Shown in pieces: positions 59,283 through 64,000 of a stretch of DNA of 64,000 nucleotides. The notes under the pieces are model-generated. The model saw only the letters and a program-made list of their open reading frames with translations. It did no database searches and was not told the DNA's origin. A program made the position numbers and the translations under genes. The stretch comes from Arthrobacter bambusae (GTDB lineage: Bacteria; Actinomycetota; Actinomycetes; Actinomycetales; Micrococcaceae): contig NZ_JAUSSZ010000001.1 of NCBI RefSeq assembly GCF_030812595.1, forward strand, positions 434,001 to 498,000, given 5' to 3'. Within the stretch, counting starts at the first letter, position 1; the number at the start of each line of letters is the position of its first letter.

Positions 59283-60794
59283 TCAGTCTTCTTCGTCCCC
59301 GAGGCGGACGGCCGCCGGCCCTTCTTCGCCGTGCCCGATCCGCAGGTACACGGCGGGGTTGCTTCGGCGGAGGCGGAAGGCCCAGGCCAGGCCCAACAAT
59401 CCGGGCAAGATGATCGTGGCCGGCAGGATGAACGTCAGGGCATTGCTCTCGTTTTGGCCCAGCAGTACGTTGAAGTTGACCACGATCAGAACGAAGATCA
59501 CCACCAAGAGGACGAACCCGAGGGCAGGGGCGATCACGCGGGTCCAGATTCCGGCGTCATGCCTGTTCTTGCGGAAGAATCCGATGACCGCCAGTGAAAC
59601 GATGGTCATCAAGAGCACAAGTCCCATCGCGCCGTCATTCGTCAGCCACGTGAACATGGTCAGGACAGGGTAGAGATCACCCAGCGACGATCCGGTCCCG
59701 GCGATGGCGAACCCCGCCGTGACAACGACGGCGATGACCGTCTGGGCGATCGATCCTGCGTAGGGCGCGCCGCTGTGCCGCCGTACGGCACCCAGCTTCC
59801 GGGGAAGGACTCGTTCCCGGCCAAGGGAGAAGAAATAGCGCGCCGCGGCGTTGTGGAAGCTGACGAGGGCTGCGAAGAGGCTCGTGACGAAGAGCAGGCG
59901 GGCCAGGTCGGCCAGAAGGACGCCGGCATGGTCACTGAGGAAGCCGAACATCAGGTCCGGTCCTTGTTTTGCGGAAGCGTCGACCACAGCGGATGGTCCT
60001 GTCCCTACGGCCATGGCCCAGGAGGAAACGGCGTAGAACACGGCGATGATGGCCACTGCTGTGTACGTTGCCCGGGCGACGGTGTGCTTGGGGTCCTTGC
60101 TTTCCTCGCCGTAGATGGCGGCCGACTCGAATCCCATGAACGCCGCGATGCCGAAGGAGAGGACCGCGCCCACACCCGGTACAAAGAGGCTTTGCGGGCT
60201 GAGCGGCGCTGCGCTGGCTCCTTCGGGTGCCACGACGAAGGAGGCGACGTCGTAGACGATCACCACGAGGAACTCCAGGCCGACGAGCACCCCGAGGACC
60301 TTCGCTGACAGGTCCACCCGGTTGACTCCGAGGAATGCGACGACGGCGATGCAGACCAGTACGGGAATCCACCAGGGGACCGTGGCTCCGAAGCGTTCGT
60401 TGATCAAGCTCGAGACGGTGAACCCGAAGAGCCCGTAGATGCCGACCTGCATCAGGTTGTAGGCCATCAGCGCCACCATTGAAACCCCGACGCCGACCGG
60501 CCGGGAGATGCCCTGAGCCACGTATGAATAGAAGGCGCCGGCGTTGACGACGTACCGGCTCATCGCCGCGTAGCCGACGGCGAACACGGCGAGGGTTCCA
60601 CCGAGCAGGAGGAAGGACAGCGGAACGCCGGTGACGCCGGTGACGGCAAACGTCGTCGTCACTCCGCCTGCGAGGACGGTGAGCGGAGCCGACGCGGCAA
60701 TGATCATGAAAGTCACCGCCGGGACGCCAAGGCGGCGTCGGTTGTGTGGCGGGTGGCCCACCTCAGTGGTCTCTTTCCCGGTTGTTAAACTCAT
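59283..60794 (-). CDS. APC-family amino acid/amine permease
   Basis: This 503-residue transporter has about twelve helices and the APC fold: [18 protein letters not shown] near the start, then [20 protein letters not shown] (helix 6 unwound region) typical of amino acid/polyamine/organocation permeases. Its ATG overlaps the stop of the amine oxidase gene as ATGA, so the pair is translationally coupled and the substrate is probably the amine oxidised by that enzyme. Confidence 0.92.
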   Translation of the reverse strand: MSLTTGKETTEVGHPPHNRRRLGVPAVTFMIIAASAPLTVLAGGVTTTFAVTGVTGVPLSFLLLGGTLAVFAVGYAAMSRYVVNAGAFYSYVAQGISRPVGVGVSMVALMAYNLMQVGIYGLFGFTVSSLINERFGATVPWWIPVLVCIAVVAFLGVNRVDLSAKVLGVLVGLEFLVVIVYDVASFVVAPEGASAAPLSPQSLFVPGVGAVLSFGIAAFMGFESAAIYGEESKDPKHTVARATYTAVAIIAVFYAVSSWAMAVGTGPSAVVDASAKQGPDLMFGFLSDHAGVLLADLARLLFVTSLFAALVSFHNAAARYFFSLGRERVLPRKLGAVRRHSGAPYAGSIAQTVIAVVVTAGFAIAGTGSSLGDLYPVLTMFTWLTNDGAMGLVLLMTIVSLAVIGFFRKNRHDAGIWTRVIAPALGFVLLVVIFVLIVVNFNVLLGQNESNALTFILPATIILPGLLGLAWAFRLRRSNPAVYLRIGHGEEGPAAVRLGDEED

Positions 60795-62740
60795 TTTTGG
60801 GTCTCCATATGGCAGTGGCCGCCTTCGGCAGGCTTCGACGCGGGGACGTCGAGGACCGGGCTCCGGTCAAAGAAGCCTTCGGGGCGCAGTTTGAATCCCA
60901 CCGTGTCGACGGGCATGATCGGCCAGTCCTCGGGGCGGGGGAAGTGGGTCAGCCCGAACGTGTGCCACACGACGATGTCTTGACCGTCGATGTCCCGGTC
61001 GCGGGCAATGTAGGACGGCAATCCGGCTCCTCCGCAGTGCTGGTTGACGAAGTCGCCGCTGGGGTAGCGCTCATTCTCGTCATAGCGGGTCACCCAGAGG
61101 TCCTTCGTAGCGAATGCTGCACGCCGGGCGATGGATGATTCGGGATCCGCCAACAGCATGGGATGCCCTTGTCCGTGGAGTTTGTACCCCACGGGGTCGC
61201 CCAGGCGGTTGAGTGATTCGGGATTGGAGATGATCCACGCCCGTCCAGCCGCCATGTCGGACTCGCGCACAGCTTCTGATTCGCGCCTAAGTACAGTCCG
61301 ACGGCGCGCGAAGGCGTTGCCGCGTTCGTTGCCTTCTCCCATGGGTACCCGGACGGCGTCCTCTTCCTCGACCCTGTTGCTCAGCCCGTCGATGGCGAAG
61401 TCCAGTCGGGCGCTGAAAAGGTGCTGGTGGAAGGGAGCCCCGAGGCCCGGGGCCAGTTCGGAAGCGTACGGGTAGCCCTTCTCCGGAAGGGCACTCGTGA
61501 AGACGACGCCGGTGGCCTTGGCTTCGAATTCGATGGTGCCGTCGAGGTAGAGGTACCAGTAGAAGCCGTAGTCGTAGTTGCCGATGGTAGTGAAGAAACT
61601 GATGACGAGCCTGCGGTTCCGGCGCGTGTAGTTCACACCGCTCCAGAGGTCGCTGTGCTTGGCGAGGATGCTCCAATCTTCTTCGTGCATGCATATTCCG
61701 TTCCGGATTTCCCGGGGGCGGCCAAACGCGTCGCTGACTACCGGACTGAGGTAGGTGATTTCGCCGAGGCAATCACAGCCGAGTTCGAGCGAGTTCGCGT
61801 ACTGGCCCACCAGGTATTCGCCGGTATCGAAGTAGTTCTGCCAGGAGCGGACGGGGGAGGGGTCGCCGTAAGGTACCACCATTTCGGCGATCGATGCGCG
61901 CTTGAGGATGCTGCGGCGGCGAGTGCCGTCGTCGAACGCTACGTTGTGCAGCACCACGCCTTCCCGGACGTCGAAGCCGATGTCGAGGCTCCACTTTTCC
62001 CACTCGACGTGGTTGCCGTCCTGTACCGTGAAGCTCGGCCCGTCCGGCTGGGTAATGTGGATCGGCTTCTGGGTTGTGCGCATGGGACCGGTCAGCCCGG
62101 GGTCGGTGAAGTTTCCGTGTTCTTCCGGCACCGGTACCGGCCCGAAATCCAGGACCTGGTCGACTGTCTTGCCCACGACGTCGACGTAGGCAACAAGCCC
62201 ATCCACGGGGTGGGCCCAGGCGCTGTCCCCGGGGGACTCCTGGACAAAGGCCAGGCCGCGAAGAATCCGCCGGCCTTTCTCTTCCGGGTACTCGAAGACC
62301 CCGGCTGACAGCGGAGCAACCCTGACCTTGCTGACCTCAAGCTTGCGGTCAGCCAAGGCCTTGAGCCAGCGCTCGTCCTGGGCGAGGATCTCTTCAACCA
62401 CCTCGAACTCTTCTTCGATGACCGGAAGCTCGCCCGTCACGGAAGTATCGAGCTCCACTTCCGAGACGAGTTCCCGGTGCGTCACCGAGACGACGACGTC
62501 CCGTGCCGCACCGGATGAAACGTCATGCAGGAAGGCCCTGAATTTCCGGTCCACGGCTCCTGGATCGCGAGGGGGGTCGAGTAGGCCAAGGTAGGCGATC
62601 CGGATGGATTCATCGAAGAGTCCTGCGTCGGCCAGGATGGCCCGGACCGCCGTGACGTCTTCGGCACTGGTCATCCGATACCCAGGCAGTCCGGCAAACG
62701 CAGCCAATTCGGCGATTTCTGGAGAAGATGTTGTGCTCAT
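60791..62740 (-). CDS. Copper-containing primary-amine oxidase
   Basis: This 649-residue enzyme has the topaquinone site GNYDYGFYW, where the tyrosine of NYDY is converted to TPQ, and copper ligands in [12 protein letters not shown] plus a third histidine in [14 protein letters not shown] conserved catalytic-base region is visible around [11 protein letters not shown]. It oxidises a primary amine to aldehyde, ammonia and hydrogen peroxide, as Arthrobacter phenylethylamine and histamine oxidases do. It is the first gene of the operon with the permease, membrane protein and aldehyde dehydrogenase, and is divergent from a TetR regulator. Confidence 0.96.
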   Translation of the reverse strand: MSTTSSPEIAELAAFAGLPGYRMTSAEDVTAVRAILADAGLFDESIRIAYLGLLDPPRDPGAVDRKFRAFLHDVSSGAARDVVVSVTHRELVSEVELDTSVTGELPVIEEEFEVVEEILAQDERWLKALADRKLEVSKVRVAPLSAGVFEYPEEKGRRILRGLAFVQESPGDSAWAHPVDGLVAYVDVVGKTVDQVLDFGPVPVPEEHGNFTDPGLTGPMRTTQKPIHITQPDGPSFTVQDGNHVEWEKWSLDIGFDVREGVVLHNVAFDDGTRRRSILKRASIAEMVVPYGDPSPVRSWQNYFDTGEYLVGQYANSLELGCDCLGEITYLSPVVSDAFGRPREIRNGICMHEEDWSILAKHSDLWSGVNYTRRNRRLVISFFTTIGNYDYGFYWYLYLDGTIEFEAKATGVVFTSALPEKGYPYASELAPGLGAPFHQHLFSARLDFAIDGLSNRVEEEDAVRVPMGEGNERGNAFARRRTVLRRESEAVRESDMAAGRAWIISNPESLNRLGDPVGYKLHGQGHPMLLADPESSIARRAAFATKDLWVTRYDENERYPSGDFVNQHCGGAGLPSYIARDRDIDGQDIVVWHTFGLTHFPRPEDWPIMPVDTVGFKLRPEGFFDRSPVLDVPASKPAEGGHCHMETQK

Positions 62741-62764
62741 GGAAGGCCTTTGTGAGTGGCGGGC

Positions 62765-62790
62765 TTATTTTCTATGTGTGTAGAGAATAA
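62765..62790. promoter_or_regulatory. TetR/BetI-type operator between the amine oxidase and TetR genes
   Basis: TTATTTTCTA (62765-62774) and TAGAGAATAA (62781-62790) are inverted arms matching at 9 of 10 positions, around a 6-bp centre. It lies 25 bp upstream of the amine oxidase start and 53 bp from the TetR start, where a repressor could block both promoters. Confidence 0.68.
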
Positions 62791-62842
62791 CAGCGTGTAA
62801 TCTGAGTCACAACGGTTGTAGAAAAAAGATTTGGGGAACGCG

Positions 62843-63463
62843 TTGCCGAAGATCGTAGACCACGAAAAACGCCGGCTGGAGCTTGTGGAAGCGACGTGGC
62901 GGATCATCGCCAGCAGGGGCATCGAGGGCGCCACCATGCGCGAGATAGCCATGGAGGCCGGCTTTTCCAACGGCGCGCTCAAGCCGTATTTCCCCACGAA
63001 GGACGATCTCTTGACGTTCGCCTTCGGCCACGTCTTCAACCAGACGAATACCCGCATGGGAGACGCCACTGCCGGCCGGCGGGGACTGTCCGCGTTGCGC
63101 AGCTATTGCCATGAAATTTTGCCGCTCGACGCCGAGAGGCTCAACGAGGCGCGTATCGCTATCGCCTTCTGGCAGCGGGCGCTGACTGACCCGGCCAAGG
63201 CTGCCTTGCATGATTCCTCGATGGAGCAATGGCGTGAAGCCCTCTTCGACAAGCTCCGCGAAGCCCGGGAGCTCGGCGAGCTGAAGGAAGGACTCAACGA
63301 TGACGACGTCGTCGGGGGGATCATGACGTTCGCACTCGGCGCCCAGATCACCGCCACACTGACGCCGGAACATCACTCAGCTGATCAACTTCGGTCCCAA
63401 CTGGAGACCTATATATCGCTCATCGAGAGCGGGACGCCGCTCGATGAGGCGTGCGCGGAGTAG
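62843..63463 (+). CDS. TetR-family regulator of amine catabolism (BetI-like)
   Basis: This 206-residue regulator has a helix-turn-helix around residues 28-50 (TMREIAMEAGFSNGALKPYF) and a BetI-like C-terminal ligand domain. TTG 62843 is preferred because it gives the family-typical start MPKIVDHEKRR and has GGGGAACG upstream; TTG 62831 is an alternative. It is divergent from the amine oxidase operon with a palindrome between the two, so it most likely represses that operon and itself until an amine or aldehyde binds. Confidence 0.88.
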   Translation: MPKIVDHEKRRLELVEATWRIIASRGIEGATMREIAMEAGFSNGALKPYFPTKDDLLTFAFGHVFNQTNTRMGDATAGRRGLSALRSYCHEILPLDAERLNEARIAIAFWQRALTDPAKAALHDSSMEQWREALFDKLREARELGELKEGLNDDDVVGGIMTFALGAQITATLTPEHHSADQLRSQLETYISLIESGTPLDEACAE

Positions 63464-63562
63464 CCTCCCGAGCCTAACGTGGCCCTGTTGTGCCGATAGG
63501 TCCCCCGATAAACTGGAAAAGCGCCGAACAGACGCAAAGTTGGTTGCGGGAAAGGCAAGGTC

Positions 63563-64000
63563 ATGACCGACAGCAGCAGCGGCGTCGAAGAACCCACTGA
63601 AGAGGAGAAAAGCGGAGTTCCAGTGGAACCCGAACTCCGGGGCCGGTTCGTCGAGGGAAACTACGGGAAGAGCGGAACAGAGCCCGGACGGCATTCCCAA
63701 GACCAAGAAGGCCAATACAGCCAAGGCGACTACGGTGCGGCCGGCAGCCAAGGAGGCTTGCCCGAGCCGTTGGGTACGGAGGCCAGGGAAGCCGGACGCT
63801 ACGCGAAGGCGGATCTCGGCGAAGCGGGCACGGTTCCGGGGCGCACCGCCGAGTCTGAAATCGGCCAGTACGCCGAGGGGGACTACGGCGCGGAGGGAAC
63901 GGTAGGACCACTACGTGAGGCCGCCCCTCGGCCGGTACCAGCGGCTGAAGACCCGCCGGCGCCGGCCGATGAAGACGGCGGCGAAGATAACGGCCCCTAA
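63563..64000 (+). CDS. Repeat-containing, acidic, probably disordered protein
   Basis: This 145-residue hydrophilic protein carries four copies of a 13-residue motif, G-[RQ]-[FY]-x-x-[GA]-[ND]-[YL]-G-x-x-G-[TS], at residues 27-39, 50-62, 78-90 and 101-113. Spacing is 23, 28 and 23 residues. It lacks a signal peptide or membrane helix, and is rich in Glu, Gly and Pro, so it should be largely unfolded. Hydrophilic repeats like these occur in stress-protective proteins, but I do not recognise the family. ATG 63563 has GGCAAGG upstream; it is complete, ending at the last base of the window. Confidence 0.72.
   Translation: MTDSSSGVEEPTEEEKSGVPVEPELRGRFVEGNYGKSGTEPGRHSQDQEGQYSQGDYGAAGSQGGLPEPLGTEAREAGRYAKADLGEAGTVPGRTAESEIGQYAEGDYGAEGTVGPLREAAPRPVPAAEDPPAPADEDGGEDNGP

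Noticed and set aside
1..64000. tRNA, rRNA, riboswitch or insertion sequence
   Set aside because: I found no cloverleaf, no conserved riboswitch motif such as TPP CTGAGA context near the NCS1 permease, and no transposase gene or terminal inverted repeats.

Overview
The window is about 64 kb of GC-rich bacterial chromosome. High GC at third codon positions, frequent GTG/TTG starts, ATGA/GTGA gene overlaps, LacI/TetR/MerR-type regulatory sites and gene families such as a DinB2-like polymerase, a stand-alone LigD-like polymerase and a copper amine oxidase point to an actinobacterium, most likely Arthrobacter-like (Micrococcaceae). That placement is inferred from gene content and style; no rRNA or tRNA gene was seen. 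No insertion sequence, prophage or CRISPR array was found. The region is ordinary chromosome with several visibly decaying loci.

Layout. 0-2.5 kb: the end of an arabinose operon (araB, araD cut by the window edge) with a LacI-like palindrome upstream. 2.5-6.6 kb: a flavin disulfide reductase, a LigD-like polymerase and an NCS1 permease, with a strong bidirectional terminator. 7-11 kb: a membrane protein and a three-gene operon (acyl-CoA dehydrogenase-like, PIG-L deacetylase/methyltransferase fusion, GT2) that looks like a small surface- or metabolite-modification pathway. 11-14 kb: a scrambled SDR pseudogene, then a PsiD-like decarboxylase and a D-serine dehydratase/D-threonine aldolase-like enzyme. 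14-20 kb: many small genes (MarR, MerR, atypical thioredoxin, DinB2-like polymerase) and several frameshifted ones. 20-28 kb: ArfB, an HhH-GPD glycosylase, a sugar epimerase and aldo/keto reductase, MtgA, a lipid kinase and GlgX. 28-30 kb: a P450/ferredoxin-reductase pair wrecked by deletions. 30-41 kb: AI-2E-type permease, phospholipase C family phosphoesterase, histidine phosphatase, NAGPA-domain secreted protein, CorA, CsbD, a deacetylase-glycosyltransferase fusion and an acyl-CoA ligase. 41-51 kb: a PUA-like/HNH nuclease, YqeY, ClpC, an NmrA/SRPBCC pair, an alcohol dehydrogenase divergent from a TetR regulator, a b561-like membrane protein and a MacB-type ABC exporter. 52-56 kb: a seven-subunit Mrp/Mbh-like cation/proton antiporter operon. 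57-63.5 kb: an amine-catabolism operon (copper amine oxidase, APC permease, membrane protein, aldehyde dehydrogenase) divergent from its TetR regulator.

The most unusual signals are: exact short tandem duplications that straddle stop codons at four separate genes (14.5, 19.2, 41.5 and 45.5 kb); an SDR gene whose fragments lie in the wrong order and orientation; a thioredoxin with SGPC instead of CGPC behind a MerR-type operator; a Y-family polymerase with valine at the steric-gate position; a likely single-gene modification-dependent nuclease; and an Mrp-like operon with no MrpA large subunit. Several frameshifts between 14.6 and 19.7 kb fall in G/C-rich tracts and may be real decay or sequencing error.
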